Shown here: positions 11,268 to 25,000 of the stretch, piece by piece
How the letters are laid out: every line of letters begins with the position of its first letter
How positions within the stretch are numbered: position 1 is the stretch's first letter
Origin: Diphasiastrum complanatum
Lineage: Eukaryota > Streptophyta > Lycopodiopsida > Lycopodiales > Lycopodiaceae
NCBI GenBank assembly: GCA_029204225.1
Contig: CM055105.1
Location: 11,808,404-11,872,403, forward strand
Direction of reading: 5' to 3'
Length of the DNA stretch: 64,000 nucleotides
Translations under genes and position numbers: made by a program
The notes under the pieces: generated by a model
Database searches by the model: none
The model's input: only the letters and a program-made list of their open reading frames with translations
What the model was told of the DNA's origin: nothing

Positions 11268-12713
11268 ATGGAAGAGTTGCATGTAGGAACAGTAGTTCAG
11301 AGCCTGCATCATCAATGCGGCAATCTGAATCTGGTGAGACAAAATACGAGATCAAGATGCAGGCAAACAGATACAGTCAAACTAGCACGCTGCTGCGCTT
11401 ACTCTAAGCTCCTCTGGGAGGATTCAGAAGGTGCTGCAATTGTTTGGATTTCCAAAAAAGGGAATGCAGAAAATTGGGCAGATGAGGATAAAAAAAGATT
11501 CAAAGTTGAGAGCAACATTTCTGCCAGAGGGAGTGAGGATCGTCGCTTCAGCTCGCTGTGGCGAGTCCAAAAGAGCAAAGGAAGTAAAGAATCATGCAGG
11601 CAAGTAGAACATCGAGAAGGGAAGAATTCCATGTCTGCTCTGTTGTCGGAAGGACTTGTGGCTAGTAGTAAATTAGCTGAAAAGGGATCAAACCAATCGC
11701 CGTCGCTTTCAGAGACAAACAGCGTGATCAGCTCTGCACCCATGGACAAAAGTAGGGCCTGGAGGGCTTGGCAAAGGCTGCATTTCCCCCACCACCTCCC
11801 TCCCACTCAAAGCTCTCTTCAATGTGACAGCTCTCATAAATTTCCAAATGACCTTATGGCAGTTCAAATGGCAAAGTTTCGTTCGGCTCTTACCTCACCA
11901 GCCACCAACAATGAGATCCTTCACCGTGAGAGACAAGTCCACTTCAGACTCAACAGGATGGCCGATGGTACCAAGATGGCCGAGCTGGATAGTCGAAGCA
12001 TACGCGGATGGCTGGAGGTGGGAGAAGCCCAATTGGATAGAGTCTCCCAAGAGGCCCAAATGGCTCAGCTTCTGGTAATCTGTCAACCCCTTTCCCTGTT
12101 TGTTTTTCTTGTTTGTTCTATGAGAGTAAGAAATTTTCAAATTCTAGATCCACCCCATCCAGAAATACAGCCTAACAGGGTACTATTCAATCTTGCAGAA
12201 GCTTTTGTATTGTTTTTCCCCGCTTGAAGTATGAGACCAGTACCTTTCCAAACCAGATTCTCTGATCCTAAACTACAGCTAACACGGTATTGTTTGATTC
12301 TGAAGAAGCTTTTTGATGAAGCACACTGCCATGATCTTGGATCACACCAGCAGAAGAAGCAAAGAGCAAAATTTTGGGGCTGGAGACCCTGGCACTGGTT
12401 TGGATCAAGGGAGGATAGAATGGGGCAAGTCTTGCAGGCTACTGAGCAGCTGGAGTTGGATCTGTCCCAACTGTCAAACTTGCAGGATCTTGTGCTGCAG
12501 ATCAGAGCTAAGACTGCTCAGCTGGAGAGGAACTTGGAGAGTGAGCATGAGGCCACCATTGATGCAGTGAAGGAGCTGAGGGAAGCTGTTGCAAAGGGGG
12601 AAGTTGCCTGGTTGATAAATGCTGAAGAAAGCAGCTCAAAATTAGCAAAAATTATGAAGAAACACCAAAACGAAAAAGAAAGATTAGAGATCAGTTCCAC
12701 TTTTGTTGACTGA
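11268..12713 (+). CDS. Predicted two-exon gene, coiled-coil protein of unknown function
   Basis: Model: exon 1 11268-12074, intron 12075-12437 (donor CTG|GTAATC, acceptor TCTTGCAG|GCT), exon 2 12438-12713. Both splice sites fall between codons and the intron removes an in-frame stop at 12225, giving 360 residues. The N-terminal two thirds are polar and low in recognisable motifs. From about residue 235 the protein turns helical and charged (WLEVGEAQLDRVSQEAQMAQ), and exon 2 is a clear coiled coil (ATEQLELDLSQLSNLQDLVL, AKTAQLERNLESEHEATIDA, SKLAKIMKKHQNEKERLEI) ending at TGA. I do not recognise the family. The start is the first ATG of the open frame. Uncertain points are further 5' exons, and whether exon 2 really runs to this stop or is spliced earlier to distant exons. 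Confidence 0.5.
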
Positions 12714-14869
12714 AAGATTTGCAGGTAAAAAAGAACTTGTTCCTCCTCCTCCTGGTCCATGCTTCTCTAGGAGAAAAGCCCATTCTCTAGGATCTACAAT
12801 TCCTAGGACATGGTCCTCTGCTTGTGTGGCCACCGTAGCAAATTGCAAACACAACTGCTCTCTTTACAAAGTTAGTGCTTAAGAGAATAACATCTCCAAA
12901 TTTGTTCTCTAGCTTGGAATATATTTGGCTACTTAACTATGAAAAACATAGATGGGGTGCATCAAATGAACTCCTCATTTTACACCAACCACCATTTTGG
13001 AAGGTTACTCTAGAAGATAGATGCATCTCTTCAAGAAATTCTCTAGCTTTATATTTATAATCTACGTTATTTTTTTTATGATATCGCACCTTATTTTGGA
13101 CTCGTATGCTCATATGATATCACACCTTATTTTGGACTGGTATGCTTAAACTTGAGTATAAATCAAGCCATCTTTATATTATGTTAGTCAAAGTCACATG
13201 CAACATATATCATAAAGGAAGCAAAAGTACGTACAGACACGTGGCATTACATCATTGGTTGAGAGAAGGTTTATTATGTATGTTCCATAGTGCAGGCTTG
13301 TAAACATATTTAGATCTTAACTGTCTCTCCCCTTGCTACTACATCAGGTATCATTAATCCGACGGTGGGCTACAACTTGTAGCAGTATTGCTATTCATCT
13401 AAACTTTTTTTCTCATTTTGCATGTGTAAGCCAATGCAAACAATATGCTATAGCTAATTGCTAAGTGCACTCATATCAAATTTTGTACGACATAGTATAC
13501 CTTATCACTGGGTCTGGGAGCCAAGGGTATTCAAGACTTAGGAGTCACCCTGTACATACATAAGTAGTAGGCAAATTGAAGACTTCAAGAGGAAGGGTAG
13601 TAGAAGTTCAATAGTCATATACAATCACAAACTCTTGCAATAAATGGAATTCGAACTCCATAATTCTAACCATAAGTATGTTCTCAATACTAGGGAATTC
13701 TAATTCCTTCTGGAAACAAGTACCTTTTTGTTATTAATAATAACTACCATAATAACTAATGTGCATAACAAACGAGAAATTGATAATATGAATGATGAGC
13801 AAGAGAGAAAGAAGTGCGCTATGGAAAACCTAGGAGGCAAATTTTTAAGAATATTTAGAGCTCAAAGTGCATAGAAAGTAGGCCATGCAAGAGTTAGAGT
13901 TGTTAGGTAACTAACAATATTATGTGGTTACAATGACTTGAAGCAAAGATTGGTGAACAAGAGCAGCTAAAAATATGCTTGCAATTCCTTTTGATGCATG
14001 CAAGATTGCACATTATCATGAAGTCGTTATATATAGGTTAGAATGTACAAGAAGCCAAACGATATTTTTTGGGGCTTCAACTACCTTTTTTTGTCAGTCA
14101 ACAAATACTTCTTTGGTATCGATAAATTCAACAATGTGCATAGAATAAGGTGTTCAAAATAAACACTACCATCATTGTTGTAAAGTGCACCAAGATCATA
14201 TCTTAGTTGCAATCAAGTAGTTAAAGCTAAAGGTGCAAAAAATGAGTACCATCCCACTAATATATTATCAAACTCGAGGCAATGCATTAAAGAAAGAAAG
14301 TCAGTTCAAACTAATAAGGCCATGTGATTAGCTAATAGTAGTATGCTACATACATAGCCAAGTACTCTCCAAATATGTCATAGATGAAGGCTTTGTTTTC
14401 TCTCTCTCTCTCTCTCTCTACATTTACTACATTGATACGCCAAAATACATTACCTATAGCAAAGGCGTAAGACACAAAATTTATAATATCACATTATGTC
14501 ACAAAGACACAAAAAGTCACGCAAATCTCAAGTATCATGACGTGTCGCAAAGTCGCACTATTGCTACATATGTCACAACAAGTCACAAAAGGGAATCAAT
14601 TTTGATTGCAAAATGCTGCAAAAGTGCTGGACACTTAGTGAGTCCCACCACTAACGTATTGTTTGGCTAAGCTTACCAAGTGGACCTCGCCACAATACAC
14701 TGTCTAGTTAGAGTAATAAGTGCGAGGGCACTGGCTTCCTACATGTATAAGCCCAACCCAATGAGTAGGCTAATTAGTTTTGTAGAACTTGTAATTCTTA
14801 GGAATAAGTGACTAGGGGCATAAAACTAATTCAAGATGGTTCTAAGTTGGAAGAACTGTAAGGGAAAGC

Positions 14870-14995
14870 TCCTCAAGATCCTTCTTACAAGACAAACACA
14901 AGAGAACACACTGTGGAGAAACCACCCAACCAAGTAGAAGCAACCGATCAATCTTCAAAAGCTTCACCCCCAAGCCAAGAATTAGGAAGCAAGAG
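14870..14995 (-). repeat. LTR-end fragment, inverted
   Basis: The minus strand reads GCTTGGGGGTGAAGC ... GGTTGGGTGGTTTCTCCACAG ... TCTTGTAAGAAGGATC. This is the same motif order as the LTR ends at 1-140 and 16700-16842, with moderate divergence. Confidence 0.45.
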
Positions 14996-15324
14996 TAGAA
15001 CCCGGCAATGAATTACCAAAAGAATGGTGGAGTAGGGCAGTTTCCACTAGTTATATGGACCCAAGACCACCCTGTGCATGCAGCCATGCAAGGTCTAAAC
15101 TCCCCTATTAAGGAATCCCATTGCTATTGATACTCTACAAATGCATTGACTGTCCTAAACCATGTACTAGCTCTAATTAGTGTGTCTAGGCCTCACAAGG
15201 TTATTAATTACTTTACGGATCTCATCCAGTATGACGTGGCATAACCAATAATCTCGAGCACTAGAGTACCGTGTATCCAAGTCTAGGACAATACTGAATC
15301 CTATATTCATGATGTGGACACAAC

Positions 15325-15530
15325 ATTCTTCTCCCCTTAAACTGCTCCTATCCTCAAAAGATGAACTTAGAAAAATTGGATCCACCTCAACTAGGATGAA
15401 CAATGACAAGTCGGACACATCATCAGTCTCTAACCAAGCCACATCATTCACTCCCCTATGAGTCATCACTAGTTCCATGCAAATCCACCATTTTGTCTTT
15501 GATCCATTGATTATGACTCTAATACCACCC
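15325..15530 (-). mobile_element. Possible miniature LTR element core (PBS to PPT)
   Basis: On the minus strand TGGTATTAGAGTC (from about 15526 down) resembles the initiator-Met primer site. About 170 bp further on, GCAGTTTAAGGGGAGAAG (about 15352-15335) looks like a polypurine tract, followed by TGTTGTGTCC as an LTR start. So short an internal region would fit a TRIM-type non-autonomous element. I could not match the two flanking LTRs to each other, so the call is tentative. Confidence 0.25.
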
Positions 15531-15925
15531 CCCCCCCCCCCCCCCCCCTCATAGGCATAATTAATTTTGGGGGTTCAGATAGGTCTATTGACCTCCTTAC
15601 GGGACATTGATCCGAGATCAGTTCAATCGTGGGTATGACATGATAATTGGAGTTTCGATATGAGCATGGCTATTCCAAGAGGAGCATGGTTGTTCCTCGA
15701 TGAGAATAATTGGAGTTCCGAGATCAGCATGGCTATGAGTTATGAGATGATCATAAATGTTCCAGGATAAGCAAGTCTACAAATTCCATGTGAGTAGAGC
15801 GACTGCCCATGTTGATTTCTGGAGGAGCATCCATGGGGCTCAACCAAAATGAGTGCTACTGCTCATGTGGCCAGCATCAAAGTAACTTGCATGGGGTTGG
15901 ACATCAGCACCCGGAAGATCACACT

Positions 15926-16842
15926 GTAACATGAAAGGAACCTAAAAAAACAAAAGCACAAATCTCTAGAGTGGTAGAATGACTCTTATATATTTCATGA
16001 GCTGTGTATTTGACATAGACTCCAGTATCCTTTAGGAATCAAGTATGATTTGAGATTCTAGAGAACTATGATTGACAAATCATAAGAATCTAACTATTTG
16101 TGATTGATGGATCATAAATGGATTAATTAGAGGATAATCGAGAAATGTGTTGATTCTTAAGCATATCGAGTAATTTCTAGTCTATTAATTGAGTTGAATT
16201 CAGATTAGTTTTTGAAAAGCTTATTCTAGGATTTTATTGAGACCTATTAGATCTCACATGCATATCTCATAAAGCAAATTGTTTTTGCTTAATTTAGTGA
16301 ATTGTATTCTACTATGGATTATACTCTATAAGTGCTTGTGTATGAGGTTCTGTTATGGCCATATTCAACAAAGGACATGGAATAGTCTTAATATGGTAGA
16401 CCAGCCCTCCAGTGTTTGAGATTATTGGTCACACCTAGATTTTATTCCACGTTGAGGCCTATTTGTGACTAATGATCTTGAGAGGACCCATACACTCTAA
16501 TTGAGACATTTGGAGTAGTGTAGGTACGTGTGACGGATATAGGCAGGAGGAATGCATGAAGAGCTATGACCTATTTTTAGTTGACCTGCATGGGGATTGC
16601 ATGGGTTCATGCATATGATCCTACGCTCTATATATTGAGGTAGAGATTATCCCGTCGATGACTTGTTCTAGGTTACCAGTTGAGCTCTTCTCCTCTTGCT
16701 ATCACATGGCATGGCTTGGGGGCTAGATCCAGGAGGGTTCTCCAGGAGGGATTTAGGATTGGTTGGGCGGTTTTTGCTCCATAGTCTCTCTTGTTGTGTT
16801 TTCCTATCCTCATCCTAGGGGTTTTCCCTAGTGGTCTTTACA
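15926..16842 (+). repeat. LTR-like segment (about 0.9 kb)
   Basis: Possible start TGTAACATGAAAGG and end GGTCTTTACA at 16842. Its last 140 bp (GGCTTGGGGG ... GGTTGGGCGGTTTTTGCTCC ... CTTTACA) match the LTR ends at 1-140 and 1126-1246. The sequence after the end (GGTTCAATCTAG) is not a convincing primer site, and no gag follows. A solo or degenerate LTR is the best reading. Confidence 0.4.
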
Positions 16843-17882
16843 GGTTCAATCTAGATCTCCGGATTTATAGGAGATATGTAATCTATTGAGATTCAGATGA
16901 ATTGCTAATTTCTTGTATGAGATGATAGAAATGGGGCTATTGACTCATTAGAGTAACTGAAGTATCCTAGATTGAGTTATAATTTTCTGAGACTTGATGG
17001 ATCTCCTAGAGATTTTGGTTGACTGAATTATTGTATTTTAGAATATTTGGATATTCTAAGAATATTTGTACCAAGAAGCACTATTTTCTACAAGAAATTG
17101 TGGATAGGATTTAGACTATCAGAAAAATGAATAAAAAGAATATTCACCCAGTGGTTCATGTAATTTGGATTACATGAAGGTGATGAACTTTTATTTGGAG
17201 AAGTTCAACCCGTTTGGAAGATTTATTTGGAATCATAAGAAATTTAATGATTTTTTGTCTTTATGTGTGGAGCTTATGGTGAAACGCCAGGGACAAATCA
17301 TTACCTTACTCGGTCATTGTTTCTTTCTATCGTCGTCAGCGTATTTCTATTGCATTACAACGTTTACAAATGCTTTCAATTTTTCGATGAGCTGAATTTG
17401 CAGGAGCGGCTGCTTCAAAACTTCCTGCATTACCTATTAGTGGATCTATTTTAGTTAGTGATTTACATCAAGCAGTTGGTTTTGAGTAATTAAGTTACTA
17501 TTTTAAGTTTTACTAAGCTTTTTATTAGACTAATTCATTTTTGCCGTTCTGCGGTATCATTTTACATACTATAATCTTCTTGTATGGTCATGGGTTTTCC
17601 CATCTTTTATTAATAAAAGCAGGGATAAATATTATGTTGTGAAATCAACCTTGTTTGGCCTTGGAGTGGTGTCGCCACCGGTTGTGTTCATGGGCACAAG
17701 GGGCTCAACAAGGGCAGTTTCCACTCTAGAGTAAGGGTCAATAGGCCATTATTATTATGTTTTTTTAAGCAAAAACATAAACTTCATAACTGCTAGTCTC
17801 ATCAGAACTCAAGGAATTCCTTTTTGTGTTTCTTTGCTGCCTGCATTCCATTCCATTCATTATTTTTTTGAGCATGACTTGC

Positions 17883-19000
17883 ATGAATGAGGAGGAGGAG
17901 CAGGAGCAGGAGCAAAAAGGTTCTGCAAACCCGGATATGCAGATTACGGAGAAAATTTCCAAAGCCATCGATTCATGGAGCAGAGAGGTTACAGGGTGTT
18001 TGGCTGAAAAACAGCAGCAGCAAAATTTGGATTGCTCTGCCATAGAGCACATCGCCAACGGGCTTGAGAAGATGGTTCACTGCTGGAGTTTAGGTCAAGA
18101 GGAAAGGGCGCAAGAATATGCAAGAGTGGCAGGATGTTTGGAGGAAAATGCTTCGCAAGTGGCGAGAGAGGCAGACAAGATACAGAAAACTTTGGACAAC
18201 ATTCAACTTCTTTCATCAGTTGGTGACGTGACAGGCGATGAAGCAACAACTTGTAGCGCTGCTGTTGTTGGGTTTTCAAGTGATGGCAATGGGACCAGCC
18301 ATGATATAAATTTTCCGTCTGTCCACACCAAGGGTGGGACCGCAGAACTCACCGGTTTAAGAGCGCATGAGCAATACATGGATGATACAATGATTAGTTC
18401 TGCTAACTATTGGTGCCTTGTTTCGGAAAGCTTAACAACTCCAACAAATGCGTATTCCTTTCTGGAAAACAACAGCAACACGCAGTTGCAAAATGCAGCA
18501 CAAGACCCAATCCTCAGCCACACAGGTGCTGATCACATCAAACATCTTTTTCGAGGTATCAAAACAAACAAAGACGGTTGTGGGGGAGCGGAAAATGTTA
18601 GCAAAGATGGCAACTTTGTGGGCCTCGCGTTCGATTGCAACTCGAGCGATGTTCGGATTTTGCTATCAGACTCCAAAGCGGAAGGTTTGGCCGAGATACT
18701 TTCATTTGGTACTTTTAGCTCGATGTAACTATGTTCGTAAGAGTTTAATGTATCGGGGAATGGATCTGCTCCTTACTCAAATTTAACTTCAAACCTAAAG
18801 GTGAAGAAAGGAGCAGTCTACCAACGGCTTAGGTGTACTGTCATTCAGATCCTTGAAAGTTTTGGCACGGCACCCTTTAGACCCTAATAATAAAAAATTA
18901 GTTATTGTTGGTTCCTGAGTAAGCATCATTTTTCTCCTTGGGAGAACAAAGGATGTCACATCACTTTCAAGACATTTTGTGTGCTCTTTGATCAAATAAA

Positions 19001-19060
<60 letters not shown>

Positions 19061-22000
19061 CAAAGTAAATGCCCCTCTTCTATCATCTCTATTTGCATGT
19101 GCTGATTTTGCTCATACCTTGGTAGCGAAGCACCTTTTGGGCTTTTTCACCATTCTATAGTAGTGTTGGAGTATCCAGTGAAAGGCACAACAAGGTTTTT
19201 TTTTCACACAATTTCTGGCCAACGAGTGGCAGTGTCCAGGCCACGTCCGGTAGCTTGGTGTAGCATCTTTGTGAGCCCTACTCCCCTCTTCTCACACTTT
19301 GCATGTGGGCGAAAACCGAGCATCTGAGTTTATTAGATTTGTAATTAATGGAAGTGTACAAAAGTTTTCGACATGTACAAACTTTAAAGTTACATTTGAG
19401 TTTGTGATTGAGGTTTTGTGTGTACAATAATTACAACACTTTGACAAGAATTGTTGCTTCTCTTGATGGGCACCTTTGTTAGAAGTCACTATTTGTCCTA
19501 TTTGTCCTTTAATGGAGATTCCTTTTTTGATGCTTTGACTGCGAAGTTGAGGTACCAGAAGGTACACCCTGGACGGCTGTCAGGGGTCATCAGAGTTTAT
19601 TTTCTCCGTGGGTGGAATCTTCTCCAGAGATAGTACGACGAGTACAGAGCTCCAAGCTTGGATTGCGTGACTTCATGGGGTTAATGCCATATTTAATGAA
19701 GTCGGTGCAATGTATATGGTTTTGAGGACCCAAGGAGCGTTTTTAAACTTTTGGTCCATGTACTCAAGTTTGGAGGGGTCCGTGGGGCAAGTGACCTTCT
19801 CCAAATAGCACTTGGCTGTCCAATGCCAAGGGTCTTCATTTGCTTTTGTAACTCCTATGTAACACATGGCTGTTGGCTTTTGGATATTTCACATTGGGAA
19901 CCATTGGCCTTTGGATTTCTCTATCTCTACTAGTATAAATAGGCGCCCTCGTTTTGCTGAAGAAGGGAGGCAGAGGCTGAAGAGGAGGAAGAGCCTGAAG
20001 AGGCTGGAGAGACTAGAGAGAGTGGCAATGCTTATGTACATAGATTCTTTGTATAGAGATTTGTCTCCATTGGTATCCTACTTTGCTTCCACTTGTATGC
20101 ATAATTTGTGATTGTTCATAGAACATTAATCACTTAATTCATTGTGGATGTTTCCGCTTCTAGTTCACATTGAATCCCGACATGGTATTAGAGCAGGTTA
20201 ATAGGCTGCATGATTAACATTCATAGCTCCTACATCTTGGAGATTACCATGCATATTGGATGGTAGGCAGATGGGCGATTTTGTTCCAGCCAATGGAGTC
20301 TCAGAAGGGTGCATTTTAAAGCAGATTGGGCCCACTTTACAATGTCTCTGTGAGCAGGTTTGATGCAGATTTATTGGCACATTTTCCAAGCAGGAAGAAG
20401 GTGCAAATCTCCTTCACTATAGGCACATTTTTCACCTATTTTGGACGGTTTTTCTGACAGTGTTAGTTGCTGGTTTTCTGCTGGCAGGTCACTGTTTTTC
20501 AAACTTTTTTGATCGCTGTTTTTTTTTTCTCAGATCTGTGGTTCATTTTCCAGCCAACCAGTAGAGAAAATTTGTGGCACAATAGGTGTATTTAGCTGTA
20601 ATTCAGTAGGTTGTCAAGGCATAAATATATGCAGGTTAAGTTGAGCATTTCTTTATTCAGTTATTTCAAGCAAGGCCTTTTTGTTTTGTTCAGGTACTCT
20701 CCTAGGGTTAACTTGATAGGTCTCTGTGACACCTTAATTCCCTATCTTAATCGATTCCAATATGTGGCCTCATAGTTCTGGCACTTGAACTGTCATGAAG
20801 CAATATTTTTTCGTAAGACATTATTCTTGTATTAGCATGACCCTCTGTTAAAGCAGTTTTTATAAATTGCAATATTATAACGAACATCCAGTAATTCTAT
20901 ATTCTAAAATAAATGCTAAACCTTAAGGCTGTACTTTGGCAGGAGAAAATCGTTCAAGCCAGTTGAAAGATACGGAATTTTCTGGTCATGGCTGCCAAGC
21001 TTCTGTTTCTTTTCTCAAGGTTTCTTCTTCACAGCCTTGTGTATGTTCTACCACCATGGAAGTTTAGGTCTGGAATCCGAGTTTTCTTGCAAAAGGACTT
21101 ATTTAAATTTTTCTCATCAAGGTACTGACTATCATTTGATATTTAATTTTGTGGGTGCAATTGCCTTTTTAATTCATGCAGTGGTGACAACATAGTGCGT
21201 TTGAAGTTGCAGTTATAACATAGAACATAATTATTATCCAGGAAATAGACGATACAAACGATGTTAACAAAGCCAAACTTGAAGAGCTTCAGATAGCATT
21301 GCTGGAACGTACTATGGAGTATGAGGTGAAGGTCAGTTGATTGTGCAAAATAGTCCCAAAATGCTCAGGCAACTCACAACTTTCCAAAAGTAGTAGAACA
21401 AAATACAGGTGCTGATTGTCAGACTTTGCATTTAGTGATAATGAAAGATTGCTCCTGACATAATAGTGTTGATTTTATGAATACCATTTTAAATTATACA
21501 CATGATGGAGATACAACATGAGTGAAGTGGTTACGCGTACAAGTATATGGCTGAAAGCGTCAGTATTTTCATGTGTACAGAATGATTTTTCTGGAAAAGA
21601 GGATTTGTTTCTCTGAATAAAATTGCATTTGGAGCTCTTCTGAAGGTCTAAAATTTCAAAATATCGTAATGAGATGATTGAGCAATAGAATAAGGTATAC
21701 AGTTGCACGTGTTTACCATGACGATTCCAAGTTACAGAGGGTAGTTAGAGAAGAGGAATGGACAGATGTGAGAGAGAGTCTAGAGAAAGGGAGAATGGCC
21801 CAAGTTTCCTTGTAGCACTTATACATTTTTTGGCACTTTTATAGGGAGCAAAATGAAACCAGTTTGGCTTATCTACAATGGTATATCACTGTTTTATAAG
21901 GGTTTTGCAAAAGAATTTGATCCACTCTTGAAGCAATCACATGCTGTGATCTCAGATGCTGATTTTCGTTTCCAGTTTGCATATTTGCACGTGCTTTCTG

Positions 22001-25000
22001 ATTTGTAGGCAGATGATATAACAGCTTGGATGAATTTTTTTTGGAAGAAATCGTTTGCATCTCATTATTGCAATTTCATCTTGATGTCATGTCAAAGCAA
22101 ACAACAATCAGTTGTTGGTCGAGTACAGTGGTGCTATTGCACATATTCTGGTTTTGCTAGTATTGACAAATTCAGGCTTTTGCTTCTTCTGACTCAAGAA
22201 ACTGTATGGAAAGGGATTATTGTTTCATATAAACGTTTTGTTGTCAAAGTTGCTGAATTCAGGTGTCCCTTTATAGAATATGCATTGATTCGAACCAGTA
22301 ACCAGTTTCTTTTTAGATGGTTGAAATGGAGATGAGAATCCGACAGCTGAAATCTAATAATCCTGCACAAGAGCACGATATGGTGCATACAAATGTAACA
22401 GCTGAAAAGGTACAGTTTTCCAAATCTTTTGCTACATTTGGTTTAAGAAGACCTTTAAGTATTGTTATTCCCATTTTAGTACTTGAAAAACATCTGATCT
22501 AGTTTTTCCTTACAAGTATTAAGGTAAAACCTTAAAGGTGATCCAAGTGCCTGAAATTGAAAAGAAGCATCAGTCAAATAACCTTTTATACTAGAGAGCC
22601 ATGTTAGTTCAATATGGCAGAAGATGGAGCTTGCTCTTGTACCCGAAACTCGAGCAGGAATGGAATTACGGAGGGTAAATTTTTATCGAAAGCAAAACTG
22701 TAAGTTGCAACGTGAGAAAGATTCTCTACTCAAGGAGACAATGGAGTCAAAGAAAAAACTGAGGTATGGAGTTGGCTCTTGTTGAGCAATGGATTGACTT
22801 TTCCTAGTTTTGATCTGGAAGCTGGGGATTCGTCAATGTATAGGGAAAAGGGATTCTATATTCAGCATTCATCACCTCTTAGATACAAGCTTAAAAGGCA
22901 ATGGATGGCCCAGTTTGGGCTAGTACTGTAGATATTGAAAATTGTAACAGCCCAGTGATGTTTTTCTTAATGCAATATGGAGTATTTAGATTACACTTTT
23001 TCTACTTGTAGCCAACTTGGCCATGTCAATGTTTTCCTTTTTGTATCTTATATGCATTTTGTAGTTTTTCATTCAAGAGGTAAATTGTACATAATCAATA
23101 AGCAATATTAGATATGTATCTGCTGATCCAAAATTTCTTCTCTAACAAAAAAGTGTTTTGAAGTTCAATAAGTAGGAGCATTTTTAAAATATATCTCTAT
23201 AATGCATCAGAAATGACACATGAGAGAGTCAAAAAATTTATGTGGGCATAGACTTTATACTTAAAATTTTTCTAGGGAAATCCAAGTTGATGTATTCTCA
23301 CATCATCTTTGTTGTATGACTACTCCTGCTTGGTTATCTAAGATAATGGCTTTGTATTTTGAAGTTTTCTAAATTTTCTAATAATTACCATATGCTTAAA
23401 AGTGATCTATGTATTTGTTCATATTCTCTTCACGAAAACAATATATATACTTTTTATCATTTTTTGCATCCCTTCTTATCTTCCAAATCATTCTCGTATG
23501 ATTTTCCATCATCATTATGGGGTTTAAAGGACATGGAACTACACAAGGCCTCAACTTTATTCACCATGTAATGAAGCAAATATTCATAACTTCAAATATA
23601 ATTTTATGTTCATGACAAGTGTCTTTTATTGCACCATGAGAAAAATATCATAAAGATACAAATAGGGAGAGCACCACAATTGTACAAATCAAGACCCATG
23701 GAACAATGCCAATCAGTAAGAGAACAATGATATCCACCAGTAACTGTATATGCCATAAGCTAAGTTATACTGATCATGACCATAGTTGCCCGTTCTGGAA
23801 CACTGGTCTGTGAGGAGAGCAGATAAACTGCAACTGGATGTCTTTCAGCTAGGTGCACTCCCCCAAAAATCCTAAACCAAACTGTCTGGAAATTCGGGCT
23901 CTGCTGCCTTTTTTAGCCTTCTTTATTTATTTTTGTAAGACTCGTTCCAGAACCCACATGACGTAGGCTACTCTGATCATAATTGGTCCAACTAAACTAA
24001 TCTCCAATTTATCAACCATAATAATGGGCTAATAGGCCTAATCATAGAGTTTGAGAGCCTGAAATAAGAATAGAATATGCATCTTGCTCAATATTAGCGA
24101 AATAAGGAATAATTGGCTTTATTAACTAAGTAAGAAATGATGTGCCCAAGTGCCTAGACTTGTAACTATGTGGTCCACATGAAATAATGAAAAGTGGGGA
24201 CACGGTCTATATAAAGGCCGCTGATATTTGGAGTTCAGTCATAGTTGTAAAATTCTCATTTGCATGTGATATTGTATACATATGACATAGACAATGCTAG
24301 CAATCTAGGATTGCATATACTTTTTGAACCTAGTAGATCTTCACACTTCTACATGAGTGCATGAGAATTTATACGCTGAGTGGACTTTTCCAACCCAACA
24401 ATGAATTTGATTTCCCTGCTAAGGCTGGTTTCAGAAACAAGGGAGTTGCATTTCAAGAAATGGACTTACCCCCTCACCTACCCCCACATTGATATGAGCA
24501 TAAGGCTTCACACGAGGCCGCTTGTGGAAGGTAAGTGCAAGTGCCTAAATAAAATCTGGATAATGAAGCAATGGGATTCATTGAACATGGGACCTTGGTT
24601 ACACCACTTATTGGAAGTAAATGAACATACCTGGGGAACTTCTTCGGCTGGTGGACTTACCTGACCTTAGCATCCATTCTTGCCGCATGCTCTCTGGAGG
24701 ATAGGGTAAGTTCCACCTTGTGTGAAAGGGAGGGAAGGCACTTGAATTGGCCTCAACCAATGTGAGGAGTATTCTATGCCCTCTCCACTTGCCGGTCTCC
24801 TATATGAAGTCACCCTGAAGGTCTTTCACATGACATGCTTCCTCTTATTGTCCGATGATAATTGTATAAGTAGTTTTGCAACTTTCGTAAGAGTGATGTA
24901 ATAGTTATTCTTTTGAATCTATCAATCACAAGATAGAGCTGTGCTTTATGGACGTTGCAGGCAATTTGATATACAAAGGCAGAACTTAGAGGATGCTTTG

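Larger units (their letters stand above)
12714..17882. other. Gene-free, repeat-rich interval
   Basis: Between the two coiled-coil genes. It contains a 36-bp tandem duplication at 13080-13150 (GATATC(G/A)CACCTTATTTTGG), a (CT)n run at 14398-14419, LTR fragments (listed separately), a C homopolymer at 15528-15548 and loose repeats of GAGCATGGCTATTCC at 15640-15740. The open frames at 15173-15478 and 17165-17454 have no known domain. Confidence 0.5.

Noticed and set aside
11399-11806. 135-codon minus-strand frame
   Set aside because: Antisense shadow of exon 1 of the gene at 11268; no motif.
15173-15478. 101-codon minus-strand frame
   Set aside because: It lies across a putative primer site/polypurine region and has no known domain.
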